64,000 bases of DNA from Prado023 sp963706875. Its GTDB lineage: Bacteria; Actinomycetota; Actinomycetes; S36-B12; CAIYMF01. Made by a program: the position numbers and the translations under genes. The stretch covers positions 124,001 to 188,000 of the forward strand of contig CAVPNW010000021.1 of NCBI GenBank assembly GCA_963706875.1, written 5' to 3'. Shown piece by piece: positions 18,475 to 28,805 of the stretch. Under the pieces are notes generated by a model. That model ran no database searches. It was not told where the DNA came from and saw nothing but the letters and a program-made list of their open reading frames with translations. How positions within the stretch are numbered: position 1 is the first letter of the stretch; every line of letters begins with the position of its first letter.

Positions 18475-19683
18475 TCAGCCCTCGGGGCGCACCCGGAACC
18501 CGCTGGCCGCCAGGGCCGCGGCGACCTGCTCGCAGTGCTCGGGTCCGCGCGTCTCCAGGTGCAGCGAGACGTCGACCTCGCCGACCGAGAGCCCCGCCGT
18601 CGTGCGCAGGTGCTCCACCGAGATGACGTTCGCGGCCAGTGCGGCGACCTCGGCGAGCAGGGTGGCCAGCCCACCGGGGCGGTCGGAGATGCGCACCCGC
18701 AGCTGCAGGTAGCGCCCGGCGGCGACCATCCCGTGCTCCAGCACGCGGGCGAGCAGCAGCGGGTCGACATTGCCCCCGGAGAGCACGACCACCACCGGCG
18801 GCTCGATCCCGGTGGCGTCCTCGAGGAGTGCCGCGACCCCGGCCGCCCCCGCCGGCTCCACGAGCAGCTTCGAGCGCTCGAGCACCAGCAGCAGCCCGCG
18901 TGAGAGCGAGTCCTCGGACACCGTGCGGATCTCCACGTGGCGCTCGGCGACGATCGCCAGGGGGACGACTCCCGGTCGCCCGACCGCGATGCCGTCGGCC
19001 ATGGTGCTCATCCGCTCGAGTGCCACGGGATGGCCGGCGGCCAGGGACGCCGGGTAGGCAGCCGCCTGTGCGGCCTGCACGCCGATCACGGCCACGTCAG
19101 GGGCCAGCTCGCCCATGACCGTGGCGATGCCGGCCACGAGTCCCCCGCCGCCCGTGCACACCAGGACGGTGCGCACGTCCGGGACCTGCTCGAGGATCTC
19201 CAGCCCGACCGTCCCCTGGCCCACGACGATGTCCTCGTGGTCGAACGGGTGGATCAGGACCGCGCCGGTGCGCGCGGAGAACTCGGTGGCCGCGACCAGG
19301 GCGTCATCGATGGTGGTGCCGACGGTCACGATCTCGGCGCCGTAGGCCCGGGTGGCGGCCAGCTTGGGCAGGGGCGCCCCGACCGGCATGAACACGGTCG
19401 TCGCGATGCCCAGGCCGCGCGCGGCCTTGGCGACCCCCTGGGCGTGGTTGCCCGCACTGGCTGCGACCACGCCGACCGCCCGCTGCTCCGGGGTCAGTCG
19501 CGACAGCCGCACGTGCGCGCCGCGGACCTTGAACGAACCGGCCACCTGGAGGTTCTCGCACTTGAGCCACACCGGACCACCGACCCGGTCGGCGAGGTAG
19601 TCGGCCGGGGCGACCGGGGTCACGCGGGCGACCCCGACCAGCAGGTCGCGCGCCTCTCGGATGGCCTGCACTGTCACGGGCAT
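18475..19683 (-). CDS. ilvA: Threonine ammonia-lyase with C-terminal ACT domain
   Basis: 402 residues. PLP-dependent fold type II enzyme: catalytic Lys about 52 in AGSFKVRGAH, VAASAGNHAQGVAKAA, and the phosphate loop CTGGGGLVAGIA. An ACT domain follows (about 325-402, LRVRISDRPGGLATLLAEV). It deaminates threonine to 2-oxobutyrate, the first step to isoleucine. Short forms with one ACT domain may be biosynthetic or catabolic. ATG 19683 is used; an in-frame ATG 12 bases upstream is possible. Confidence 0.93.
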   Translation of the reverse strand: MPVTVQAIREARDLLVGVARVTPVAPADYLADRVGGPVWLKCENLQVAGSFKVRGAHVRLSRLTPEQRAVGVVAASAGNHAQGVAKAARGLGIATTVFMPVGAPLPKLAATRAYGAEIVTVGTTIDDALVAATEFSARTGAVLIHPFDHEDIVVGQGTVGLEILEQVPDVRTVLVCTGGGGLVAGIATVMGELAPDVAVIGVQAAQAAAYPASLAAGHPVALERMSTMADGIAVGRPGVVPLAIVAERHVEIRTVSEDSLSRGLLLVLERSKLLVEPAGAAGVAALLEDATGIEPPVVVVLSGGNVDPLLLARVLEHGMVAAGRYLQLRVRISDRPGGLATLLAEVAALAANVISVEHLRTTAGLSVGEVDVSLHLETRGPEHCEQVAAALAASGFRVRPEG

Positions 19684-19722
19684 GGGCCCATGGTGGCCCA
19701 TGCACTGGCAGGATGACCCCTT

Positions 19723-21028
19723 GTGCTGGGTCAACGGGTGTTCGCGTGGGCCCGGCGGACCCCCTACCTGGCCGACCTCCCGCGTGACGTCGCCGTCCTG
19801 TCGTTCGTCGCCTTCGCGGTCGCCCTCGGGTACGGCATCGCCGCCCCGGCGCTGCCGGTGTACGCCCGCACGTTCGGCGTCTCTGCGTTCGTGGCCTCCA
19901 CCGTCATCTCCGGCTTCGCCCTGATGCGCCTGCTCAGCGCCGGACCGTCGGGGCTGCTGGTCGACCGCTTCGGCGAGCGACGGATCATGTCGATCGGGAT
20001 CTGGGTCGTGGCCGGCTCGTCCCTGCTCACCGCCGCGGCGCAGACCTTCCCGCAGCTGCTCGTCCTGCGCGGGGTGGGCGGGATCGGGTCGGCGATGTTC
20101 ACCGTCTCGGCGATGGCCCTGCTGCTGCGCACGGCGGGCCCGGAGCAGCGCGGCCGGGCGTCCGGCGCATTCCAGGCCGGGTTCCTGTTCGGCGGCGTGA
20201 CCGGGCCGGCGATCGGCGGGGCGGTCACCGGCATCTCGATCCGCGCCCCGTTCGTGGTGTACGGATTCACGCTGGTCGTGGCCGGGCTGCTGGCCGTCAA
20301 GTACCTGTCTCGCGCGCCCGTCGCGGTGCCGGATGCGCCCGCCTCCTCCGATGCCTCCACCGACGCCGTGGTCGAGGGGGCTGGGCCGCAGGGTGTCAAG
20401 GCCCCGCCGGCGTCGCTGTCCGCGGCCCTGCGCAGTGCGGCCTACCGCGCGTCGCTCATGGTCAACCTGTCCAGCGGCTTCATCGTGTTCGGCCTGCGGA
20501 TCTCACTGGTCCCCCTGTTCGTCACCGAGGGGCTGGAGCAGGGGGTCGGGCTGGTCGGCATCGGATTCCTGTGCGCGGCGGCCACCCAGGCCGTCATGCT
20601 GATCCCGGCAGGCCGGTGGACCGACCGATCCGGCCGGCGCGGCTCCATGCTCGTGGGCGCTGCAACTCTCACCGTCTCGATGCTGCTGCTGGCCCTGCCC
20701 ACCGGCGCGGTGGGGTTCCTGGTGGCGATGGCCGCGTCAGGCCTGGCCTCGGCCTTCCTGGCCCCCGCCTCCGCCGCCGTGGTCGGTGACCTCACGCGCG
20801 GGTTGTCCGGTGGCCGCGTGGTCTCGGTCTACCAGATGGTCGGCGACCTCGGCGGGCATCCTCGGGCCGCTGATCGCCGGTGCGCTGGCCGACGCCGCGG
20901 GGTTCCAGTGGGCGTTCGCCGCCGGGGTCGTGGTCGGGTTGGTGACCCTGGCGTTCGTCGTGGTCATGCCCGAGACGCTGCGCCGGGAGCCCGAGGGATC
21001 CCCCGCAGGCGCCCCGCCGCCGGCCTGA
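19723..21028 (+). CDS. MFS transporter, one frame break near the C-terminus
   Basis: About 435 residues with 12 membrane segments. Motif A-like GLLVDRFGERRIMS and the second-half copy GRWTDRSGRRGSML are present. At about 20,855-20,862 the frame changes: the region after YQMVGDLGG continues as ILGPLIAGALADAAGFQW and PETLRREPEG in the next frame. One extra G in the GGCGGG run explains it. The uncorrected frame would end at 21,237 with an Arg-rich nonsense tail. Starts at a GTG, with CAGGAT eight bases before. Substrate unknown. Confidence 0.83.
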
Positions 21029-21072
21029 CCAACCTGCTGGCCCGGCCCCGCCTCCCCTCCGACCAACCTGCT

Positions 21073-21126
21073 GGATCCGGACACCTGTGTCCGCCAGGCG
21101 CCCGGCCGTGTCCGGATCCGACAAGT
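21073..21126. repeat. 54-bp palindromic repeat, copy 1
   Basis: GGATCCGGACAC and GTGTCCGGATCC form a perfect 12-bp inverted pair 23 bases apart. A near copy lies at 22160-22213; the two agree at 51 of 54 positions and flank the DUF559 gene. Confidence 0.75.
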
Positions 21127-21233
21127 CGCGATCTGCTGAGGGAGGCCTTCGCCGGGACCCTGGACAGGACACAGGGGCGCGCGCCTGTGGACGACCGCTC
21201 GACAGGAATCGAGGCGTCCCTGACGATCCCTGC

Positions 21234-22133
21234 GTGACGGCACGGGCGTGGGAGCAGGCTGTTCAGGTGATGGCCGGCGAGGGAGGCATCGCCGAACGCA
21301 GGCGGCTCCTCGAGCTGGGCGTCGGCGAACGCATGCTCCGGCGTCGGGTCGCCTCGGGGCTGTTGGTGCAGGTCAACCCCCACGTCATGGCCCTCCCTGG
21401 TGTCGCCCTCGACCTGCGGACGCGCACCGTCGCCGCAGCGCTCGCCATGCCTGCGGCGCTTCCGACAGGTCCGTCGGCCGCCGTGCTCCTTGGCCCGGGA
21501 CCGTGGCAGCGGATCGACCTTGGCAACGTGCCCTGGCTCATCGGGCCGCGGGACCGCCGCCTTGCGGCACGGTTCGTCACCCATCCTGGCGCGCGTGCGG
21601 TTCGGGCCGAGGGCGTCCTGGTGGCGCATCCCGGCGACGCCGTGGTCGACATGCTGCGCTTCCTGGCACCCCAGGACGCCCTCGACGTCGGCCAGCAGGC
21701 CCTCAACCGGCGGGCTGTGAGCCTGCAGTGGTTGGTCGCCGAGCACGCCCGGCTCTCGGCCCTGCGCGGCGCGGCGCAACTGCGTCGAACGATCCAACTC
21801 CTGGCCGAGGGCACTCGTTCGGAGGCCGAGAGGCGCCTCGTGGCCCTCATCCGGGAGGCGGGGATCTCCGGGTGGGTTGCCGACCTCCGTGTGCTGGCGG
21901 CGGGACGCACGTACTTCCTGGACATCGCCTTCGAAGCCCAGCGGGTCGAGGTGGCGGTCGACGGTCGGGCGTTCCACACCGACGCGCGCTCCTTCCAGAA
22001 CGACCGGACGCGTCAGAACGATCTGGTGGCGGCCGGCTGGACCATCCTGCGGTTCACGTGGGAGGACATCGTCGAACGGCCGGCCGAGGTGGTGCGTCGG
22101 ATCCGCGAGATCCTCGCAACACGTGCGGCCTGA
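21234..22133 (+). CDS. DUF559 (Vsr-like) endonuclease-domain protein
   Basis: 299 residues from a GTG. The N-terminal region (about 10-70) resembles the AbiEi-type winged helix common in these proteins: GGIAERRRLLELGVGERMLRRRV. The C-terminal third is a DUF559/Vsr-like nuclease fold: TRSEAERRLVALIREAGI, FLDIAFEAQRVEVAVDGRAFH with an Asp and E-x-D pattern, and WTILRFTWEDIVERP. Relatives are common in actinobacteria, of unknown role, sometimes suspected of defence. It sits between two copies of a palindromic repeat. Confidence 0.83.
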   Translation: MTARAWEQAVQVMAGEGGIAERRRLLELGVGERMLRRRVASGLLVQVNPHVMALPGVALDLRTRTVAAALAMPAALPTGPSAAVLLGPGPWQRIDLGNVPWLIGPRDRRLAARFVTHPGARAVRAEGVLVAHPGDAVVDMLRFLAPQDALDVGQQALNRRAVSLQWLVAEHARLSALRGAAQLRRTIQLLAEGTRSEAERRLVALIREAGISGWVADLRVLAAGRTYFLDIAFEAQRVEVAVDGRAFHTDARSFQNDRTRQNDLVAAGWTILRFTWEDIVERPAEVVRRIREILATRAA

Positions 22134-22159
22134 GCTCCGTGATCCGACGCCGACTGGCC

Positions 22160-22213
22160 GGATACGGACACCTGTGTCCGCCAGGTGCCCGTCCGTGTCC
22201 GGATCCGACAAGT
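22160..22213. repeat. 54-bp palindromic repeat, copy 2
   Basis: Same architecture and orientation as 21073-21126 with three mismatches, one of which (GGATAC for GGATCC) spoils the left arm. It begins 26 bp after the DUF559 stop. Confidence 0.75.
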
Positions 22214-22322
22214 TGGGCGGAGCGGGGTCGAGGGGCGGGGCGGAGCGGGGCGGAGCGGCGGGGGCGGGGCGGAGCGGGGCGGAGGCGGGGCGGGGCGGGG
22301 CGGGGCGGAGCGGGGGCGGGGC
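22214..22322. repeat. G-rich low-complexity tract upstream of ung
   Basis: About 110 bp made almost only of GGGGC and GGAGC units, repeated irregularly. It contains many runs of three or more G on the plus strand, so G-quadruplex formation is possible. It ends just before the ung promoter box. Confidence 0.8.
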
Positions 22323-22325
22323 CGC

Positions 22326-22338
22326 TAGCCTTCGGGGC
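22326..22338 (+). promoter_or_regulatory. -10 box (TAGCCT) for leaderless ung
   Basis: TAGCCT at 22326-22331 followed by seven bases and the GTG at 22339. Confidence 0.55.
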
Positions 22339-23043
22339 GTGACCGACCAGCCGACCGTGGCAACGGGTGAGCGTCGGCCGCTGGGCGACCTCGTGGCGCC
22401 GGACTGGGCAGCGGCGCTGGAACCGCAGGCCGAGCGCATCAGCGCGATGGGCGACTTCCTGCGCGCCGAGCTGGCCGCCGGCCGGGGCTACCTGCCGGCC
22501 GGGCCGAACGTGCTGCGGGCGTTCGCCCGCCCCATGGCCGGAGTCCGCGTGCTGATCGTGGGGCAGGACCCCTACCCCACGCCCGGACACGCGGTCGGCC
22601 TGTCGTTCTGCGTGGCCCCGGAGGTGCGGCCGGTCCCGCGCAGCCTGGCCAACATCTACCGCGAGCTGCACGACGACCTCGGCTGCCCGAGACCCTCAAC
22701 CGGCGACCTGACACCCTGGGCCGACCAGGGCGTCCTGCTGCTGAACAGGGTGCTCACCGTGACCCCTGGGAACTCGGGATCGCACCGGGGCAAGGGCTGG
22801 GAGGAGATCACCGAGGCCGCCATCCGGGCCCTCGTGGCCCGGGGTGGGCCGCTGGTCGCGATCCTCTGGGGGCGCGACGCACAGGGGCTGGCCCCGATGC
22901 TCGGGGACGCGCCACGGATCGCCTCAGCCCACCCCAGCCCGATGTCTGCTGACCGCGGCTTCTTCGGCTCCCGCCCGTTCAGCCGCGCCAACGCCTCGCT
23001 CGTCGCCCAGGGCGCGGATCCCATCGAGTGGTGCCTGCCCTGA
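22339..23043 (+). CDS. ung: Uracil-DNA glycosylase (family 1)
   Basis: 234 residues. The water-activating Asp (about 77) lies in VLIVGQDPYPTPGHAVGLSF; the family also shows GVLLLNRVLTVTPGNSGSHRGKGWE, the uracil-binding region VAILWGRDAQ, and the DNA-intercalation loop SAHPSPMSA. It removes uracil from DNA. Start GTG 22339 is chosen from the leaderless box; the open frame extends upstream through the repeat and G-rich tract, which is not coding. Confidence 0.96.
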   Translation: MTDQPTVATGERRPLGDLVAPDWAAALEPQAERISAMGDFLRAELAAGRGYLPAGPNVLRAFARPMAGVRVLIVGQDPYPTPGHAVGLSFCVAPEVRPVPRSLANIYRELHDDLGCPRPSTGDLTPWADQGVLLLNRVLTVTPGNSGSHRGKGWEEITEAAIRALVARGGPLVAILWGRDAQGLAPMLGDAPRIASAHPSPMSADRGFFGSRPFSRANASLVAQGADPIEWCLP

Positions 23044-23062
23044 GGATCGCCGGCTGATCCGT

Positions 23063-24452
23063 TCAGTCGGCCGAGATCAGTTGCGCTGCCAGGGCGCGGG
23101 CTGCCGCTGGTCGCCCGGTCATCTCCAGCAGGCCGATCGGGGCGAGGAGGTACTGCCGGTCGATGAGCACGCGGGCGCGCTCCGGCAGCCGCCAGCCCCC
23201 GGCGTAGTCGGTCAGCACAGCGTCCAGGACGCCCAGGGCGGCAGCAGGGTCGGCATGGCGCAGGACGCCGCCGGACCCGATGAGCAGACCGACGTGCGTC
23301 AGGTCGCGTGACCCCTCGGCACCGGGTCGAGCGTGCCGGCGGGCCGCGATCACGGCCGCGAGCCCGGCCAGCGCCAGCTCATCGGCCACGTCCGCCTCGG
23401 ACCCGGGCAGGAACCCGACGTCCGCGCGACGCAGTGACGCCGCGACCGCAAGCGCATCGGCGGGACCGACCTCGCCGCCACCCCCAGGTTCGAGCAGCCG
23501 CTCGGCCAGGGCTGCGACGACGACGTCCCGGGCGCTCCAGCGCATCCCCAGGTCGCCCTCGACGGACCGACCGTGCCAGAGGGTCTCCACCGCCTCGTCG
23601 GGCACCTGGTCGTCGGGGGTGAGGACGCTGTAGACGTCGGTCGTGGCCCCGCCGATGTCCAGCGCCATCACGTCCCCGCTGGCGCCGGGCTTGCCCGCGA
23701 GGACCTCGGCCACCACCTCGACCCCGGCAAGGACCGCATCCGGGGTGGCGCACACCACGAGCCCCGCGAACCGCCGGCCGGACGACAATCCCTTGCCCCC
23801 GATCACGTGCGCGATGAAGACCTCCCTGATCGCCCGGCGCGCCGGGCCCGGGTGGAGCACGCCGATCCGGGGGATCACGTTGTCCGTCGTCATGACCACT
23901 CGGCGACGTGCGCCGAGCAGGGCGGCGGCCTCTGCGGCCGCGCTCAGCGTTCCCGGCCAGCACCACGGGGATGCGCAGCCGGGAGCGACCCAGGACCCGG
24001 GCGTTGTGGAGCAGCACCTCGGTGTCTCCCCCGTCGGTCCCACCAACGAGGAGCAGGACATCGGGGCTCGCGGCTGTCAGCCCCTCGATCCCCTCGTCGT
24101 CGAGCAGCCCCGCAGTCACGGCCACCACCCGCGCCCCGGCGGACAGCGCCACCCGACGGCCGGCCTCCGCCGAGATCACCCGCTCCTGGCCGACGACGGC
24201 CAACCTCAACCCGCCGCCGGCCGACGAGCACACGATGATCGAGGGGTCCGGAACCCGACCCACGCCGAGGCCTGCGACGGCGGCATCCAGACCCTCGAGG
24301 ACGTCCGTCCCGGATGTGGTGGCGTGCTGCGCGGTGGCCAGGACGGCTCCGTCGGGCCCGATCGCGGCGGCCTTGGTGAAGGTCGAGCCCACGTCGACGC
24401 AGACGACGGCGCCGCCTGGGGACGAACCCTTGTGCGACGGCTGATGCGGCAT
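23063..24452 (-). CDS. GlmL/MutL-family ATPase (ASKHA fold), one frame break
   Basis: About 463 residues after correction. The N-terminal phosphate loop VVCVDVGSTFTKAAAIGPDG, the middle LLLVGGTDGGDTE and the second loop MALDIGGATTDVYSV mark the family PF13941, whose name-giver reactivates glutamate mutase. No B12 mutase subunit is nearby. At about 23,950 the frame shifts after PVVLAGN; one extra base explains it. TAGGTT lies 7 nt before the ATG (leaderless). Its place beside nagB suggests a role connected to amino sugars or simply an unrelated gene; family identity is firmer than function. Confidence 0.82.
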
Positions 24453-24465
24453 GCGACCGAACCTA
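24453..24465 (-). promoter_or_regulatory. -10 box (TAGGTT) for leaderless GlmL-like gene
   Basis: TAGGTT at 24460-24465 on the minus strand, seven bases before the ATG at 24452. It lies in the 35-bp gap after the nagB stop, so the ATPase gene can be transcribed apart from nagB. Confidence 0.55.
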
Positions 24466-24487
24466 TCCGTGGCGGTCCGGACCGCGC

Positions 24488-25275
24488 TCAGATGCCCTGC
24501 CAGTCGGGCTTGCCCTCGTAGGTGTTGATGTAGTAGCTGGTGAGCCGCAACTGGTGGGCTGCCTCCTCGTCCACCACGACGGTGGCATGCGGGTGCATCT
24601 GCAGGATCGACGCCGGCCATCGCGCCGACACCCCACCCTCGACGCACTCGGCCACGGCCTGGGCCTTGCCGAACCCGAAGCCCAGCAGGATCGCGTGCCG
24701 GCACTCCATGATCGTGCCGAGGCCCTGCGTGAGGCAGTGCTTGGGCACCTGGTTGATGTCCCCGTCGAAGAACCGGGCGTTGTCCTCGCGGGTCTTCGAC
24801 GGTCAGCGTCTTCAACCGGGTGCGCGAGACCAATGACGACCCGGGCATGTTGAAGGCCAGGTGCCCGTCGGAGCCGATGCCCAGGATCTGGATGTCGATC
24901 CCACCAGCGTCCTTGATGGCCTGGTCGTAGTCGCGCCCGGCCTGCAGCAGGTCCTCGGCGAGCCCGTCGGGGCCGTGGACGGCTTCGCGGGGCGAAGTCG
25001 ACCTGGCCGGTGAACTCGCGCTCGATGAACGTCCGGTACAGCTCGGGGTGGCCGGCTGGCAGCCCGACGTACTCGTCGAGGTTGAACGCCGTGGCGCGGG
25101 CGAAGCTCAGGCCCTGCTCCTTGTGACGTCTGATCAGCTCCTTGTACACCCCCAGCGGCGTGGACCCGGTCGCCAGGCCGAGGACCGCATCCGGCTTGGC
25201 GGCGATCAGCGCAGTGTAGGCGTCCGCGACGATCGGGGCAGCGTCCTCAGGCTTGCGGACGACGATGACTTCCAT
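24488..25275 (-). CDS. nagB: Glucosamine-6-phosphate deaminase, two frame breaks
   Basis: About 260 residues after correction. It converts glucosamine-6-P to fructose-6-P and ammonia. Visible: LGLATGSTPLGVYKELIRRH, FNLDEYVGLPAGHPELYRTF, then in other frames the ILGIGSDGHLAFN-type segment and CLTQGLGTIMECRHAILLGFG. Frame breaks at about 24,990 (extra C in CCCCGC) and 24,800 (extra C in GACCCGCG) split the gene into three pieces. Each is fixed by removing one base, so sequencing error is more likely than decay. Confidence 0.87.
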
Positions 25276-25350
25276 GACGACTCCTACCTTGAACTACCCC
25301 GTGTGTCCCCCCGACCGGACGTGTCCGGCAGGGGACGCCGCTCCCCAGCG

Positions 25351-25581
25351 TCAGAGCATGTCGTTGATGTCCATGGACAGGCCGTCGGCCTCCCCACCGA
25401 CGATCACCTGGATCACCGTCCCCGCGGCCATGACGCCGAACGCACCAGCGGCCTTGAGGGCCTTCTCGCTGACCAGCGAGGAGTCGTGCACGACCGTGCG
25501 CAGCCTTGTGGCGCACGCCTCGATTTCCTCGATGTTGTCCGCGCCGCCGAGTCCGGCCACGATATCCTCCGCCTTGCCCAT
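25351..25581 (-). CDS. PTS glucose/GlcNAc-family EIIB domain protein
   Basis: 76 residues, the size of a free EIIB of the Glc family. The phospho-acceptor Cys lies in IEACATRLRTVV, followed by AAGAFGVMAAGTVIQVIVG. It passes phosphate from EIIA to sugar on the EIIC encoded upstream. No EIIA is in the window. GGAGAGGACG precedes the ATG. A stem-loop separates it from EIIC, so it probably has its own promoter or reduced read-through. Confidence 0.92.
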   Translation of the reverse strand: MGKAEDIVAGLGGADNIEEIEACATRLRTVVHDSSLVSEKALKAAGAFGVMAAGTVIQVIVGGEADGLSMDINDML

Positions 25582-25743
25582 TCTGACGTCCTCTCCTTCA
25601 CCAGCGCGCCGGAGTCCCGGCCTGACGCCATTGTCCTGAAACCCGCCGGTCGTCTCCACCTGAAAGGGCACCGCCGGGGGCAAATCGCGAAGCGGGGCCT
25701 GTGCAACGCAGAAGATGATGGCCCGGGATCGTCCCGGCAGTGC

Positions 25744-25773
25744 GGGAGGCCGCCCCCGTGGGGACGGCCTCCC
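25744..25773 (-). terminator. Stem-loop after EIIC gene
   Basis: Perfect 9-bp arms GGGAGGCCG and CGGCCTCCC around a 12-nt loop, 33 bp downstream of the EIIC stop. No T-run follows, as is usual in actinobacteria. Confidence 0.7.
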
Positions 25774-25805
25774 GATCTCCATGTTCAGTTGTGTGCCGGC
25801 AACCC

Positions 25806-27083
<1,278 letters not shown>

Positions 27084-27314
27084 CGCGCAACCTCCTCACT
27101 CAGGGACGATCCCATCGCGCCGCCAACGTAGCACCGGCCCATCACGCAACACCCGTTCACAAGGTCAACACGCGTGCGCGGATCCCCGTGCCTTGAGTCA
27201 GCAGCGCACCTGCCCGCAGGCAACAAGGAACGCCACCCCAGCGCGCCGGTTCTCGAACCACTGGCTCCGGGGTCCTTCGGGCCTCGAGAGGATGCCGGAC
27301 GGGAGTGCGACGAC

Positions 27315-28487
27315 TCAGGAGGCGGGTCCGGGGATGTCCACTTCAGCACCACCGATCCAGACCCGTCGCGGGTTCCAGTCCTCGTCCCACCACACGAGAT
27401 CGGCCAACGACCCGACGGCGATGTGGCCGATGTCGGTCCGGCCCAACGACCGGGCAGCCACCTCGGTCGTGGACGCGATCACCGTGGCCGGATCCATCCC
27501 CGCGGCCACCATCCGCCGCACGGCCTCATCGAGCACGATCCCAGCCCCAGCGATGGTGCCATCATCGCGACGGCCCAGGCCATGCGAATCATTGGTCACC
27601 GGCTGGCCGCCGAACATCAGCGGGGTGTGGTTGGGCAGCCCGGCGGTAACGATGGCGTCGGTGACCCCCACGACCCGCCCCGGTGCGGCGGCGAACACGA
27701 TCTTCACCACCGCCGGATCCACATGCTGGCCGTCGAGGATGGTCCCGATGAAGAACCGGGGATCGGCCATCACCGCGCCGGGCACACCGGGCTCCCGGTG
27801 ACCGAACGGCCGCTGGGCGTTGAAGATGTGCGTGGTCATCGTGGCCCCCGCATCGGCGGCAGCCCACACCTGCTCCGCGGTGGCATCGGAGTGCCCGACC
27901 GACACCACGATGCCGTGGTCCACCAACCGGCGGATCGCCTCCAGCGCACCATCACGTTCCGGGGCCAGGGTGAGGGTCAGCAGGACCTCACGGGTCGACT
28001 CGTTGCCCAACAACTGGTCCAGGGCCGCCGGCGTGGGATCGAGCATGCACTCCGCGCGGTGCGCCCCCTTGCGCACCTCGGAGATGAACGGCCCCTCCAG
28101 GTGAACGCCCAGGATCCGGCAGACCGGCTCCCCCGCGTGCCGGACCTGCGCGGCCCGGGCCCGGTCGAACGCCAGATCCAGCTCAGCCAGCGGGGCGGTG
28201 ATGATCGTCGGCTCCAGCCCGGTCACCCCACGGACCGCCAGCCCGGTCAGGACCTCCGCCCACTGCTCCGGGGTCGCGTCGGCGAAATCGGCGCCGAACG
28301 AACCGTTGTTCTGCAGGTCCATCAACCCGGGAGTCAGGACCCCCGACTCCAGGACAACCGTCACCCCTTGGTCGCCCACCCGATCAGCGACCTCAGCGAT
28401 CCGCCCACCCCGGATCGTCACCACGCCCGGCCCGGTGAGCCGCCCGTCACGGAGCATCGAGGGAGCGGAGATCGACAAATCACTCAT
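27315..28487 (-). CDS. nagA: N-acetylglucosamine-6-phosphate deacetylase
   Basis: 390 residues. Amidohydrolase with metal ligands in GVHLEGPFISEVRKGAHR (Glu), VSVGHSDATAEQVW (His) and TTHIFNAQRP (His), and the catalytic Asp in VVGVTDAIV. It releases acetate from GlcNAc-6-P, feeding NagB. An intact frame. The gene lies upstream of EIIC on the same strand with a 231-bp gap in which I see no further gene. Confidence 0.94.
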   Translation of the reverse strand: MSDLSISAPSMLRDGRLTGPGVVTIRGGRIAEVADRVGDQGVTVVLESGVLTPGLMDLQNNGSFGADFADATPEQWAEVLTGLAVRGVTGLEPTIITAPLAELDLAFDRARAAQVRHAGEPVCRILGVHLEGPFISEVRKGAHRAECMLDPTPAALDQLLGNESTREVLLTLTLAPERDGALEAIRRLVDHGIVVSVGHSDATAEQVWAAADAGATMTTHIFNAQRPFGHREPGVPGAVMADPRFFIGTILDGQHVDPAVVKIVFAAAPGRVVGVTDAIVTAGLPNHTPLMFGGQPVTNDSHGLGRRDDGTIAGAGIVLDEAVRRMVAAGMDPATVIASTTEVAARSLGRTDIGHIAVGSLADLVWWDEDWNPRRVWIGGAEVDIPGPAS

Positions 28488-28805
28488 CTGACGAGCCTTT
28501 CGGGTCGGGCGGTGGGTGGCGTTCGACCACCCCGGCCACGCTACGCCCGAGACCAACGCGATGCCCCCCGACTGGGCAGTCGGCCCGGGTGCCTCGACAA
28601 CCAGGACACCCAACTCCTACGCTCTCAACTGAGTAGGTACACAGGTGCGGGCCTGGGGACTGACGTACCCGGGCCCGCACCCATGTGAGCCCGACACCCC
28701 GCGGATGCGCGGACCTCTGACACCCCGGAGCTCCGGTGAAGTGCGGGCGCTACCTCCTGTGCGGGCTCTCCCGATCCCTTCCAGGGCCCTGTCGCCCACG
28801 GGAGG
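28488..28805. other. 318-bp gap between cutC and nagA, with one long hairpin
   Basis: No gene seen. GTGCGGGCC (28645-28653) and GGCCCGCAC (28672-28680) form a perfect 9-bp inverted repeat with an 18-nt loop, possibly a terminator after cutC. Closer to nagA, GGTGG and CCACC arms surround CGTTCGA. I looked for a DasR-type operator and found none. Confidence 0.5.

Noticed and set aside
18535..19716. Long plus-strand frames opposite ilvA
   Set aside because: They are Arg/Pro/His-rich shadows of a clear threonine dehydratase gene.
21877..22338. In-frame N-terminal extension of Ung across the repeat and G-rich tract
   Set aside because: The extension is low-complexity Arg/Gly sequence from repeat DNA; the leaderless box and family length place the start at 22339.
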